A program made the position numbers and the translations under genes. 64,000 bases of DNA from CBDDFN01 sp965227065 (GTDB lineage Bacteria; Pseudomonadota; Alphaproteobacteria; SPJN01), in contig CBDDFN010000020.1 in assembly GCA_965227065.1 (NCBI GenBank), positions 744,001-808,000 of the forward strand. Direction: 5' to 3'. Positions within the stretch are counted from its first letter, which is position 1. Each line of letters starts with the position of its first letter. Positions 26,642 through 35,338 of the stretch are shown here, in pieces. The notes beneath the pieces were generated by a model. The model made no database searches, was not told the DNA's origin, and saw only the letters and a list, made by a program, of their open reading frames with translations.

Positions 26642-27380
26642 GGATCATCTGGGGCTTGCCGCGCACAAAGTGAAAGAAGGGAGCGTTTATGCCGGGTTTG
26701 AAGGGTTTGCCGTCGGCGGCGCGTTCGCCAATGCGGGCGAGCACCGCACGGGTGATATTGGGCAGATCAAGCTTGGTCGCCTCATCAATCGGCACCCAGT
26801 GCAGCTCAAGCAATTCGCCAGAGCCTGCAAACATGTCATGGGCGTCGGCTGCAATCAGTTCGGCATCGGCCATGAAGAAGCGGGCATCATAACGCTTGGG
26901 TCGGTAGGGCGGGGTGATTGCGCGGGCGACCAGCACAAGTTGATCAAGCGTCGGCGCAACGCCGGTTTCAAAATAACGCTGCCAGCCCGGCGAGCGCGTT
27001 TTGGGGAGGGCTGCGGTCTTCTCGCCCAGCACCAGGCCGGTTTCCTCAAAGGTCTCACGCAGCGCGGCCAACGCAATGGCCTTGGCTTTATTCTCGCTCA
27101 CCACACGCGCGCCACGGGGGTCCACCATCACCTTGTCACGGGTTTCAGGGTGAAGGTCGGTCAACGGCGCGATGCGGTGATCGCCGGGATCGACCCGGCC
27201 ACCGGGAAAAACAAACTTGTTCGGCATGAAGCGTGTACCGCCCGACCGCTGTCCCATCAGCACATGGGGAACCCCGCGCTCCCGGCGCACCAGAACAAGC
27301 GTGGCGGCGTCCTTGATGGCCGGCAGCTTGGTGCCGGCATCGCGGATTTGATCGTCTTTCTTTTTGTCGAATGTGGACAT
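26634..27380 (-). CDS. NUDIX hydrolase with an insert in the Nudix box
   Basis: 248-residue NUDIX protein. KFVFPGGRVDPGD gives the first part of the Nudix box and LAALRETFEETGLVLG the RExxEExG part, but about 40 residues separate them where the canonical box is continuous. The same split is known in NUDT19-type enzymes that act on CoA or acyl-CoA, so that is a possible substrate group. Catalytic glutamates are retained. It lies between a DUF983 gene and the MFS gene on the same strand. Confidence 0.85.
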   Translation of the reverse strand: MSTFDKKKDDQIRDAGTKLPAIKDAATLVLVRRERGVPHVLMGQRSGGTRFMPNKFVFPGGRVDPGDHRIAPLTDLHPETRDKVMVDPRGARVVSENKAKAIALAALRETFEETGLVLGEKTAALPKTRSPGWQRYFETGVAPTLDQLVLVARAITPPYRPKRYDARFFMADAELIAADAHDMFAGSGELLELHWVPIDEATKLDLPNITRAVLARIGERAADGKPFKPGINAPFFHFVRGKPQMIHV

Positions 27381-27419
27381 TCGGGCGCCTCCTGAATGGG
27401 GCGCACAATGCCGCTTTGG

Positions 27420-27845
27420 CTATTCGCTGTCCAGCGTATCGCCGGTCCCGAACCCGTGAAGACGCAGCGCCCATTGCAGGCCGACAAACGCCCCTTTGAC
27501 CACAGGCAGAAGACCAAGGGCCAGACCAAGCGCGGCGGCGGGCCAGATCAGCCAATGCACCCACATGGGCGGAAAATAGCTCTGCTCGATAATCAGCATG
27601 AGCGGAACGATGATATGGCCGACCAGGAAGATCGTGATGTAGGGCGGGGCATCATCAGCGCGGTGATGATGAAGCTCTTCCCCGCATGAGCCGCATTTGT
27701 CAGCGACCTTCAAATAGCCCTTGAACATGGTGCGAGTGCCGCATCGCGGGCAACTGAGGCGTGCGCCCCGTCCCATGGCAGACACCACGGAGCGGGCGTC
27801 GTCATCAGCAACTGTTGGCAGGTCGGGGCCGGTGATATCGGTCAT
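27420..27845 (-). CDS. DUF983 zinc-ribbon membrane protein
   Basis: 141-residue protein: an N-terminal four-cysteine zinc ribbon (LSCPRCGTRTMFKGYLKVADKCGSCGEEL), then DAPPYITIFLVGHIIVPLMLIIE and a second hydrophobic hairpin (VHWLIWPAAALGLALGLLPVVKGAFVGLQWAL). This is the DUF983 family. Some members sit near cytochrome oxidase genes, but no such genes are here and the function is unknown. The start is ATG 27845 (MTDITGPDLP); an upstream start adds 16 residues. Confidence 0.85.
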   Translation of the reverse strand: MTDITGPDLPTVADDDARSVVSAMGRGARLSCPRCGTRTMFKGYLKVADKCGSCGEELHHHRADDAPPYITIFLVGHIIVPLMLIIEQSYFPPMWVHWLIWPAAALGLALGLLPVVKGAFVGLQWALRLHGFGTGDTLDSE

Positions 27846-27933
27846 GCAACTCATTCCTAAGCGAACAAATTTGACCGGGAGTGTGGCGAGCAAAGCACAG
27901 GATCAAAAGTTCCCCAATTGTCGCATGACAGTT

Positions 27934-27970
27934 CTGCACACCCCGGATTCCCTTGGGTTTTTGTGTGCAG
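27934..27970. repeat. Inverted repeat CTGCACAC...GTGTGCAG
   Basis: CTGCACAC (27934-27941) and GTGTGCAG (27963-27970) form a perfect 8-bp stem with a 21-base loop, in which CCC and GGG can pair further. It lies downstream of rnr and upstream of the DUF983 gene. There is no T tract on the minus strand, so its role as a terminator is doubtful. Confidence 0.5.
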
Positions 27971-28013
27971 TGCAGCATTTGGATGTGCTGAAAGTGCTGA
28001 TCAGGCGCGTAGA

Positions 28014-30263
28014 TCAGGACCGTCTTTTTTTCTTGTGGCGTGCTCCGGCCTTGCGCGGCGGGCGTTTGCGGCCATGGCTGAGTTTAGCGTTCTTGATCTG
28101 CGGGGTGTGGTCAATCAGCTCGAACAACAAACCGCCTTTGAGCGGGGCAGTTTCCAAAAGTCGCACCTCAACCTTGTCCCCCAGGGAATAGGCAAGGCCT
28201 GAATTCCGGCCAATGAGGGCAAATTTCGATTCGTCGTGAATATAGTAATCACCACCCAGCCGCGACATTGGCACCAGCCCATCCGCTCCCAGCGTGTCGA
28301 TGCGCACAAAGATGCCGGCCTTGTTGACGCCTGAAATCCGGCCGGGAAACTCCGCCCCGATCCGGTCGCGCATATAATGCGCCATGTAGCGATCAACTGT
28401 GGAGCGTTCAGCGGTCATTGAGCGCCGTTCTGTCTGGGAGATATGTTCCGCCGTCTGGGTGAGCCTGACGATTTCATCGTCGGTGGCGCCGTCTTCGCCC
28501 AGTTTGCCCGCCCGGATCAGCGCGCGATGGACATAAAGGTCGGCATAGCGGCGAATGGGCGAGGTGAAATGGGCGTAGCGGCGCAGATTGAGCCCGAAGT
28601 GACCCATATTGTCCGACGTGTAAACCGCCTGCATCTGGCTGCGCAAAACCGTTTCCTGCACCACATCGGCGTGCGGAGTGCCGCGTGCCTTGCCAATCAG
28701 ATGATTGAAATGGTTGGGGCGCAAATTCTGGCCCTTGGCGAGCTTGAACCCCAGCGTCGAGAGATAATCGCCCAATGCGCTCAACTTTTCCGGCGAGGGC
28801 GTTTCGTGAATGCGGTACAGGCAGGGATAGGGGCTCTGTTCCAGTGTCTCGGCGGCTGCAACATTGGCGAGGATCATGAAATCCTCAATCAGCCGGTGGG
28901 CGTCAAACCGCTCGCGCAGGCGCACGCTGGCGACATGGCCGTCTTCGCCTAGGGCAATCTGATGTTCTGGCAAATCCAGATCAAGCGGTTCGCGCTTGTC
29001 ACGCGCCTGTTTGAGGCACTGCCAGGCTTTGTAAAGCGGGATCAAAATGTCGTCGGCAAAGGGCGCGGCGCGATCATTGGGTATGCCGTCAAAGGCGGTC
29101 TGCGCATCGCCGTAAGTCAGCGAGGCGCGGCTTTTCATCAGCCCGCGCACAAATTTGTGCCGGATTTTCTCGCCCTTGGCATCAATCACCATGCGCACGG
29201 CAAGGCAGGGCCGGACCTCGTCTTCATGAAGCGAACACAGATCGGCCGACAGCTCTTCAGGCAGCATCGGCACAACCCGGTCGGGGAAGTAGGTGGAATT
29301 GCCGCGCTTTTGCGCCTCGCGATCAAGCTCAGACCCCGGCGTCACATAATGGGCAACATCGGCAATGGCGACATGCAGCACGAAGCCGCCGGGATTGTTG
29401 GGATCATCATCAAACTGAGCACAGACCGCATCATCATGATCGCGCGCATCGGCCGGGTCGATGGTCAAAAGCGGCAGGCCGGTCAGATCGGTGCGGCCCT
29501 TTTGCGTGGACACGGGCTTGGCCGCCTTGGCCTCGGCAATGACGGGATCGGGGAAGCGGTCAGGGATGCGATGCTCATGAATGGCGATCAGGCTGATTGA
29601 GCGGGCATCATCAGCATCGGCAATGCGCTGCACGATGCGGCCCCAACGCAGGCCAAGCTTGCGGTGGGGAAGAAGTTCAACCTCAACCAGTTCGCGCGGT
29701 TTGGCCCCGGCCTGATCGGCCTTGGCAATATCGACGGCGAATTTGATCTTGCGGTCCACCGGCTCAACCCGGCCGGCCGGACCGTGATCATCAAACACGC
29801 CCAGAATGGTCTCCACCCGGCGGTCAAGCAGGCGCATGACATGACAGTCGTAAGGATAGTCGCTGTCAGGCGTGGCACGGCACCGGCCCAGAAAATGCCC
29901 GCCAATGCCCGGCGGGACATGGCCTTTGGGGCTGGTGGGTTTGACAAGCACGATGGGGGTGGGGCCATGGGCCTCAACATCCCATTTGGCGGGACGGGCG
30001 AGCAGATCGCCTTCATCACTTTCGGTGAAAACGATAAAGGTCGTGACCGATGGCAGCTTGCCGGTCTGGGCGATCTTGTTGCGCGCCTTGCGGACAAACA
30101 GACCTTCGGTTTCGAGTTCTTTTAAAATGCGCTTGAGCTCAATCCGGTCCGCGCCCTTGATGCCGAAGGCGCGCGCGATTTCACGCTTGCCGGTATCGCC
30201 GGGCGTTTCTTCCACAAATTTCAGAATGTCGGCTTTGCTGGGAAGTCCTTTGGGGGGGCTCAC
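28014..30263 (-). CDS. rnr: Ribonuclease R
   Basis: 3'-5' exoribonuclease that degrades structured RNA. The 749-residue protein has an N-terminal winged-helix region (REIARAFGIKGADRIELKRIL), cold-shock-like OB domains, the RNB catalytic block LLTIDPADARDHDDAVCAQ with its metal-binding aspartates, FTSPIRRYADLYVHRAL, and an S1 domain (GVNKAGIFVRIDTLGADGLVP) with a basic tail (KRPPRKAGARHKKKRRS). The start is GTG at 30263, overlapping the topA stop by GTGA. The basic tail is typical of RNase R and separates it from RNase II. Confidence 0.95.
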   Translation of the reverse strand: MSPPKGLPSKADILKFVEETPGDTGKREIARAFGIKGADRIELKRILKELETEGLFVRKARNKIAQTGKLPSVTTFIVFTESDEGDLLARPAKWDVEAHGPTPIVLVKPTSPKGHVPPGIGGHFLGRCRATPDSDYPYDCHVMRLLDRRVETILGVFDDHGPAGRVEPVDRKIKFAVDIAKADQAGAKPRELVEVELLPHRKLGLRWGRIVQRIADADDARSISLIAIHEHRIPDRFPDPVIAEAKAAKPVSTQKGRTDLTGLPLLTIDPADARDHDDAVCAQFDDDPNNPGGFVLHVAIADVAHYVTPGSELDREAQKRGNSTYFPDRVVPMLPEELSADLCSLHEDEVRPCLAVRMVIDAKGEKIRHKFVRGLMKSRASLTYGDAQTAFDGIPNDRAAPFADDILIPLYKAWQCLKQARDKREPLDLDLPEHQIALGEDGHVASVRLRERFDAHRLIEDFMILANVAAAETLEQSPYPCLYRIHETPSPEKLSALGDYLSTLGFKLAKGQNLRPNHFNHLIGKARGTPHADVVQETVLRSQMQAVYTSDNMGHFGLNLRRYAHFTSPIRRYADLYVHRALIRAGKLGEDGATDDEIVRLTQTAEHISQTERRSMTAERSTVDRYMAHYMRDRIGAEFPGRISGVNKAGIFVRIDTLGADGLVPMSRLGGDYYIHDESKFALIGRNSGLAYSLGDKVEVRLLETAPLKGGLLFELIDHTPQIKNAKLSHGRKRPPRKAGARHKKKRRS

Positions 30264-32935
30264 TGATCGCTCGCAGATGCTGCTTTTTTCGGTGCAGCCT
30301 TTTTAGCAGTCTTTTTCGCGGTCTTCTTGGTTGTTTTTTTCGCCGCTTTCTTGGCGGTTTTCTTCGCGGTCTTTTTGGCCGTCTTCTTGGCGGCGGTCTT
30401 GCGCGCGCCTTTCTTCACCGGCTTGCCGGTTTTTTCCGCCCGCGCATCAATCAGCGCGATGGCCTCTTCCAGCGTGATTTCATCGGGCTGGCGTTCCTTG
30501 GGGATGGTCGCATTGATTTGACCTGCCTTGACGTAAGGCCCGTAGCGGCCCTCAAAGACCCCAACCTGTTCACCCGAAGGATGTTCGCCCAAAACCTTTT
30601 TGGGCGTGGCGGCCTGACGGCGCCCGCCGCTTGATTTGGCTTCCGCAAGCAGAGTGACCGCGCGGTTCAGCCCAACCTCGAACACTTCGGCTGAGGAGTC
30701 CAGACGGGCATATTTGCCCTCATGTTTGAGATAGGGGCCATAGCGGCCAATGGCGGCTTCAATCGGTTTTTGGGTTTCGGGATGCTTGCCGATCTCGCGC
30801 GGCAGGCGGATGAGCTTGAGCGCCATCTCAAAGTCGATGTCCTCGACCTTCATATCCTTGGGAATGCCCGCGCGTTTGGGTTTTTCACCCTCTTCAAGCG
30901 GCTCACGCTCAATATAGGGGCCAAAGCGGCCATTCTTGAGGATCAGCGGCAATCCGGTATCGGGATCGGTGCCCAGTTCCTTGCCGTCATTGCTGGCGGC
31001 CTGGGCCGCTTCCTGATCATCGCCGGAGAAGGGGCGGGTGAACTTGCATTCGGGATAGTTCGAGCAGCCCACAAAAGCGCCGAACCGGCCGACCTTGAGG
31101 CTCAATTCACCATTGTCACACACCGGGCAGGAGCGCGGGTTTGACCCGTCTTCACGCGGCGGGAAGACATGCGGGCCCAGCATTTCATTAAGCGCATCGA
31201 GCACATGGGTGACGCGGAGTTCTGAAATCTCGTCAATGGCGCCGGTAAAATCGGTCCAGAAGGCCCGCAACAGCGCGCGCCATTCCATCTGACCCTCGGA
31301 GACCTGATCAAGCTGTTCTTCAAGGCCGGCGGTAAAATCATACTCGACATAGCGCGCAAAGAAGCTTTCAAGGAAGGCAATGACCAGCCGGCCCTTGTCT
31401 TCGGGGATGAAGCGGTTCTGGTCCATATGGACATAGTCGCGGTCGCGCAGGGTCGAGAGTGTCGAGGCATAGGTCGAGGGCCGGCCGATGCCCAGTTCCT
31501 CAAGCCGTTTGACAAGCGAGGCTTCGGTGAAGCGCGGCGGGGGCTGGGTGAAATGCTGTTCAGCCTTCACATCGCCGGTCGGTACGGCCTCACCCTCTTT
31601 CAGGGCAGGCAGGCGGGCGCCGTCTTCATCCTCGGTGCTGTCGTCGCGGCCTTCCTGATAAAGCGCGAGAAAGCCGTCAAACTGGATGACCTGGCCGGTG
31701 GCCCGAAGCTCGATCTGATCAGCCCCGGCTTTGAGCGTCACGGTCGTGCGCTCAAGACGCGCGCTTTCCATCTGGCTTGCCAGGGCGCGTTTCCACACAA
31801 GCTCATAAAGACGGGCTTGTTCGTCGGACAGATATTTGCGCGCCATATGGGGCCGCAAACCAAGATCAACCGGGCGGATCGCTTCATGGGCTTCCTGGGC
31901 GTTCTTGGCCTTGGATTTGTAAGCGCGCGGCACATCCGGCACATAGGCTGCACCATGATCTTCGCCAATGACGCGGCGGGCGGCGGCGATGGCTTCGCCA
32001 GCCATCGAGACACCATCGGTCCGCATATAGGTGATCAGACCTTGTGTTTCGCCATTGATCGACACGCCTTCATACAGCTTCTGGGCGACCTGCATGGTGC
32101 GGCTGGCATTAAAACCAAGCTTGCGGGAGGCTTCCTGCTGAAGGGTCGAGGTGGTGAAGGGCGGATAGGGGTGACGCTTCGCGGGCTTGGCCTCAACCGC
32201 GCTGACCGTGAAGCTTTGCGCGTCAATCCGGGACTTGGCGGCCTCGGCAACTGACTGATTAGGCAAGTCGAACTTGCCGAGCTTTTTGCCATCAAGCGCA
32301 TAAAGGCGCGCGGCGAAGCTTTGCCCTGCCTCATTGTTGCAGGCCGCTTCAATGGTCCAATATTCGCGCGGCACAAAAGTTTCGATCTCAAGCTCGCGGT
32401 CGCAGATCAAACGCAGCGCGACCGACTGCACCCGTCCTGCCGAGCGTGATCCGGGCAGCTTGCGCCACAGGACCGGCGAGAGATTAAAGCCCACAAGATA
32501 ATCAAGAGCGCGGCGCGCGAGATAGGCATCAACCATGCGCTGATCGATCTCGCGGGGTTGTTCCATCGCCTTCAGGATCGCGCTTTTGGTGATTTCGTTG
32601 AAGGTGACGCGCTCAACCTTGGTGTCTTTCAGCGCCTTCTTTTCATTCAGCACTTCAAGCACGTGCCAAGAAATGGCTTCGCCTTCGCGGTCGGGGTCAG
32701 TGGCAAGCACCAGCCGGTCATGGGCCTTGGCGGCCTTGGCCAGTTCGGTCATACGCTTTTTGGAATCCGCCTGGACCTGCCAGATCATGGAAAAATCGGC
32801 ATCAGGATCGACCGACCCATCCTTGGGCGGCAGGTCGCGGACATGGCCAAAGCTCGCCACAACCTCGTACTCAGAGCCGAGATATTTGTTGATGGTCTTG
32901 GCCTTGGCCGGGGATTCGACAATGACAAGCGTCAT
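30260..32935 (-). CDS. topA: DNA topoisomerase I
   Basis: Type IA topoisomerase that relaxes negative supercoils. The 891-residue chain begins with the Toprim segment LVIVESPAKAKTINKYLGSEYEV and LATDPDREGEAISWHV, and has the active-site tyrosine in LITYMRTDGVSM. A four-cysteine zinc finger (CPVCDNGELSLKVGRFGAFVGCSNYPEC) is followed by C-terminal GRFGPYI/GRYGPYL repeats. The last 60 or so residues are almost only Lys, Ala and Thr in KKTAKKTAKK-type repeats, a basic tail that probably binds DNA nonspecifically. It stands between dprA and rnr, a common alphaproteobacterial order. Confidence 0.96.
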   Translation of the reverse strand: MTLVIVESPAKAKTINKYLGSEYEVVASFGHVRDLPPKDGSVDPDADFSMIWQVQADSKKRMTELAKAAKAHDRLVLATDPDREGEAISWHVLEVLNEKKALKDTKVERVTFNEITKSAILKAMEQPREIDQRMVDAYLARRALDYLVGFNLSPVLWRKLPGSRSAGRVQSVALRLICDRELEIETFVPREYWTIEAACNNEAGQSFAARLYALDGKKLGKFDLPNQSVAEAAKSRIDAQSFTVSAVEAKPAKRHPYPPFTTSTLQQEASRKLGFNASRTMQVAQKLYEGVSINGETQGLITYMRTDGVSMAGEAIAAARRVIGEDHGAAYVPDVPRAYKSKAKNAQEAHEAIRPVDLGLRPHMARKYLSDEQARLYELVWKRALASQMESARLERTTVTLKAGADQIELRATGQVIQFDGFLALYQEGRDDSTEDEDGARLPALKEGEAVPTGDVKAEQHFTQPPPRFTEASLVKRLEELGIGRPSTYASTLSTLRDRDYVHMDQNRFIPEDKGRLVIAFLESFFARYVEYDFTAGLEEQLDQVSEGQMEWRALLRAFWTDFTGAIDEISELRVTHVLDALNEMLGPHVFPPREDGSNPRSCPVCDNGELSLKVGRFGAFVGCSNYPECKFTRPFSGDDQEAAQAASNDGKELGTDPDTGLPLILKNGRFGPYIEREPLEEGEKPKRAGIPKDMKVEDIDFEMALKLIRLPREIGKHPETQKPIEAAIGRYGPYLKHEGKYARLDSSAEVFEVGLNRAVTLLAEAKSSGGRRQAATPKKVLGEHPSGEQVGVFEGRYGPYVKAGQINATIPKERQPDEITLEEAIALIDARAEKTGKPVKKGARKTAAKKTAKKTAKKTAKKAAKKTTKKTAKKTAKKAAPKKAASASDQ

Positions 32936-33036
32936 GGAATTTGCGCACCACTACTAAAAAATGCTCTCGCGGGGCGGGAGATTGATCGCATTTTGCCCTG
33001 TCTGTCAAATCGCCAATTTCCAGTGTCAGTCCAGTG

Positions 33037-34170
33037 TCAGTCCAGAGGCAGTTCGGTATCGGTGCGAACAAGGCTGACCCGATTGCCCGGCGACGAGGCG
33101 ATTTTGCCTGCCAATTCAAGCTCCAGCAGCAGCACGGACAGGATGTGGGAGCTGCAGCCCAGCCGCCGGGCCAGCGTGTCGCGATCAATGCTGGTGGGGC
33201 CAAGCGCGGCATGCAGGTCAGGCCGGACCCTGTCCAGTTCGCTGTCGGCGGGCTCAGGCGGCAGCTCCTGCTTGGGCCGGTAGTCCTGCGGCGGTTCTTC
33301 AAAAGGTTTGCGCATATGCGGACCAATTGCTTCAAGCACATCCGCAGCGCTTTCGACCAGCGTGGCACCGTCACGAATCAGTGCATTGGGACCGCGCGCG
33401 CGGGCTTCTGAAGGAAAGCCCGGCACCGCCATCACTTCACGATTTTGTTCCCGCGCCAGTCGTGCGGTGATGAGGGAGCCGGACCGTTCGGTGGCCTCGA
33501 CAATCACCACGCCAACCGCCATGCCTGAGACGATGCGGTTGCGCTTGGGGAAGTGCCGCGCCTGGGCGGTGATCCCCATAGCGGTTTCGGTCAGCAGCAC
33601 ACCTTCGGTGCCGATGCGGTCATAAAGGTCTTGATTGTCGCGCGGGTAAAGCTTGTCGAGGCCACCGGCCAGGACTGCCACGGTGCCCGATTTGAGCGCA
33701 CCGACATGGGCGGCCCGGTCCACCCCGCGCGCCAGTCCAGAAACCACACCAAGCCCTTCGCTTCCCAAATAGTGGGCGAGATCGTGGGCAAAGCTGCGGG
33801 CGGCGGCTGAGGCATCGCGCGCGCCGACAATCGCCACCATGGGTTGGGCAAGCAGATGCAACGCCCCCTTGGCGGCAATGACCGGCGGGGGATCATCAAT
33901 GGCGCGCAGCAAATTGGGATAGTCGGAATCGGGCAGAGCAATCAGGCTTCCGCCGAAATCAGCAATGGCCTGGGCTTCGTCGCGCACCGATTGCCGGCTT
34001 GCGACTCTAATGGCGCGCTTGCCGCCTTTCTTGGCGAGATCGGGCAGCCGTTCCAGCGCGCGCGCGGCGCTGCCATAGCGGTCAATCAGGGTGCGAAAAG
34101 TTTTCGGGCCGACATTTTCAGAGCGGAAGAGCTGTAGCCAGTCCAGCCGCTCTTCCCCCGTCAGGCTCAT
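33037..34170 (-). CDS. dprA: DNA-processing protein DprA (Smf)
   Basis: Rossmann-fold protein that binds incoming single-stranded DNA and loads RecA during transformation. In 377 residues: an N-terminal helical part, the nucleotide-fold core VAIVGARDASAAARSFAHDLA, GVVSGLARGVDRAAHVGAL, AVLAGGLDKLYPRDNQDL and GVVIVEATERSGSLITARLA, then a C-terminal winged helix (LARRLGCSSHILSVLLLELELAGKI). The 3' end contains a tandem repeat of an 11-base unit overlapping the stop region. It overlaps plsY by ATGA, so the two are coupled. Confidence 0.95.
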   Translation of the reverse strand: MSLTGEERLDWLQLFRSENVGPKTFRTLIDRYGSAARALERLPDLAKKGGKRAIRVASRQSVRDEAQAIADFGGSLIALPDSDYPNLLRAIDDPPPVIAAKGALHLLAQPMVAIVGARDASAAARSFAHDLAHYLGSEGLGVVSGLARGVDRAAHVGALKSGTVAVLAGGLDKLYPRDNQDLYDRIGTEGVLLTETAMGITAQARHFPKRNRIVSGMAVGVVIVEATERSGSLITARLAREQNREVMAVPGFPSEARARGPNALIRDGATLVESAADVLEAIGPHMRKPFEEPPQDYRPKQELPPEPADSELDRVRPDLHAALGPTSIDRDTLARRLGCSSHILSVLLLELELAGKIASSPGNRVSLVRTDTELPLD

Positions 34171-34790
34171 GAGTCTTTCGAGGCACCGATACGCGGTTCC
34201 TCGCCCTTATAAAGCCGGACGATATTGTCCTTGTGACGGATGAATACCAGAAGCGAGATCACAAGAAAGGCTTCCATCCACTGAAACCGTCCAAACCACA
34301 GGAAGAAGACCGGGGTCGCAGCCGCGGTCACAAGCGCCGACAGGGAGGACAGGCGCGAGAGGAACGCAAAGCCGATCCATGTTCCCGCCGCCAGAAACCC
34401 CACGGGCCAGAATGCGCCAAAGGCGATGCCGAAGAAGCACGCGACGCCCTTGCCGCCATTAAATTTGAGCCACACGGGAAACAGATGGCCCAGAAAAGCG
34501 AACACGCCGCCAATGACCGCGCCGTCAGGGCCGCCATACTGTTCGCAGATCAAAACAGCCGCAAGTGCCTTGCCGCCATCCAGAACCAGCGTGGCTGCTG
34601 CCGCACCCTTATTGCCGGTGCGCAAAACATTGGTGGCCCCGATATTGCCGGAGCCGACTTTTCGAATATCACCCAGGCCAACGGCCTTGGTGATCAAAAG
34701 ACCAAAGGGGATGGAGCCGAGCAGATAACCAAGCAGGGCAAAGGCTGCAAAATAAGGTGCGGCTTCTGACCAGCTGATTGGATCGGGCAT
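34167..34790 (-). CDS. plsY: Acyl-phosphate:glycerol-3-phosphate acyltransferase
   Basis: Inner-membrane enzyme for the first step of phospholipid synthesis. The 207-residue protein has five hydrophobic segments and the family's cytoplasmic signatures: LLGSIPFGLLITK, DIRKVGSGNIGATNVLRTGNKGAA, and LFPVWLKFNGGKGVACFFG, which bind glycerol-3-phosphate and the acyl phosphate. IRHKDNIVRLYKGEEPRIG closes the chain. It lies directly upstream of dprA with an ATGA overlap. Confidence 0.96.
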   Translation of the reverse strand: MPDPISWSEAAPYFAAFALLGYLLGSIPFGLLITKAVGLGDIRKVGSGNIGATNVLRTGNKGAAAATLVLDGGKALAAVLICEQYGGPDGAVIGGVFAFLGHLFPVWLKFNGGKGVACFFGIAFGAFWPVGFLAAGTWIGFAFLSRLSSLSALVTAAATPVFFLWFGRFQWMEAFLVISLLVFIRHKDNIVRLYKGEEPRIGASKDS

Positions 34791-34811
34791 CGCTCCATCC
34801 CCTTTGAAATT

Positions 34812-35267
34812 TTAAAGAACCGCCATCGCGGTTTTGGCGGTCAAAATGCCGAGAGCAACCGTTGACAGCGTAAAGATCGCAAAGCGGACCATGATGACAT
34901 TGACGGTCGCTTGCAGGATCGAATGCACAACGCGCAGGATCACGTAAGCCCAGGCGCATGAGACTGCGAGGCTGTCGCCGCCCATACCGGCCATGGCAGC
35001 CGCCAGCGCTGCTGCATAAAAGATGGTCGGCTGTTCCATCAAATGGTTGTAATTGTCTGCCGGCCAGCGAGTCGGCGCGGGGATCGACCCCGCCAACTCC
35101 GTCGGCGTCAGCTTATTGTCGATTTCAACGCCTTCTTTTTGCATTTTCATCATGACCGGCAGGCGCGTTGCATACATCCACAGCCACATAACAAGCGACC
35201 ACAACACAAGTGCGATGACCGGTCCGAGCAAAGCGCTGCTTGACGCGGCAACAGAAATATCAGGCAT
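34812..35267 (-). CDS. MAPEG-family membrane protein
   Basis: 151-residue integral membrane protein with four hydrophobic segments. The pattern LVMWLWMYATRLPVMMK, RWPADNYNHLMEQPTIFYAAALAAAMAG and WAYVILRVVHSILQATVN matches the MAPEG family (glutathione S-transferase/eicosanoid type); NxxE is replaced by NHLMEQP and the R-x2-H pattern is present. The substrate is unknown. It lies between plsY and the pyrC-like gene, on the same strand with short gaps. Confidence 0.88.
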   Translation of the reverse strand: MPDISVAASSSALLGPVIALVLWSLVMWLWMYATRLPVMMKMQKEGVEIDNKLTPTELAGSIPAPTRWPADNYNHLMEQPTIFYAAALAAAMAGMGGDSLAVSCAWAYVILRVVHSILQATVNVIMVRFAIFTLSTVALGILTAKTAMAVL

Positions 35268-35338
35268 ATGAGTACCCTCCCAAAATTATCCCCCAGATCG
35301 GAACGGACGGTCCTGAAAATAAAGCAAATGCAGGGTGC

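Noticed and set aside
30300..30415. Short tandem repeats near the 3' end of topA as a DNA repeat element
   Set aside because: They encode the KKTAKK-type basic tail of topoisomerase I in frame and are explained by coding.
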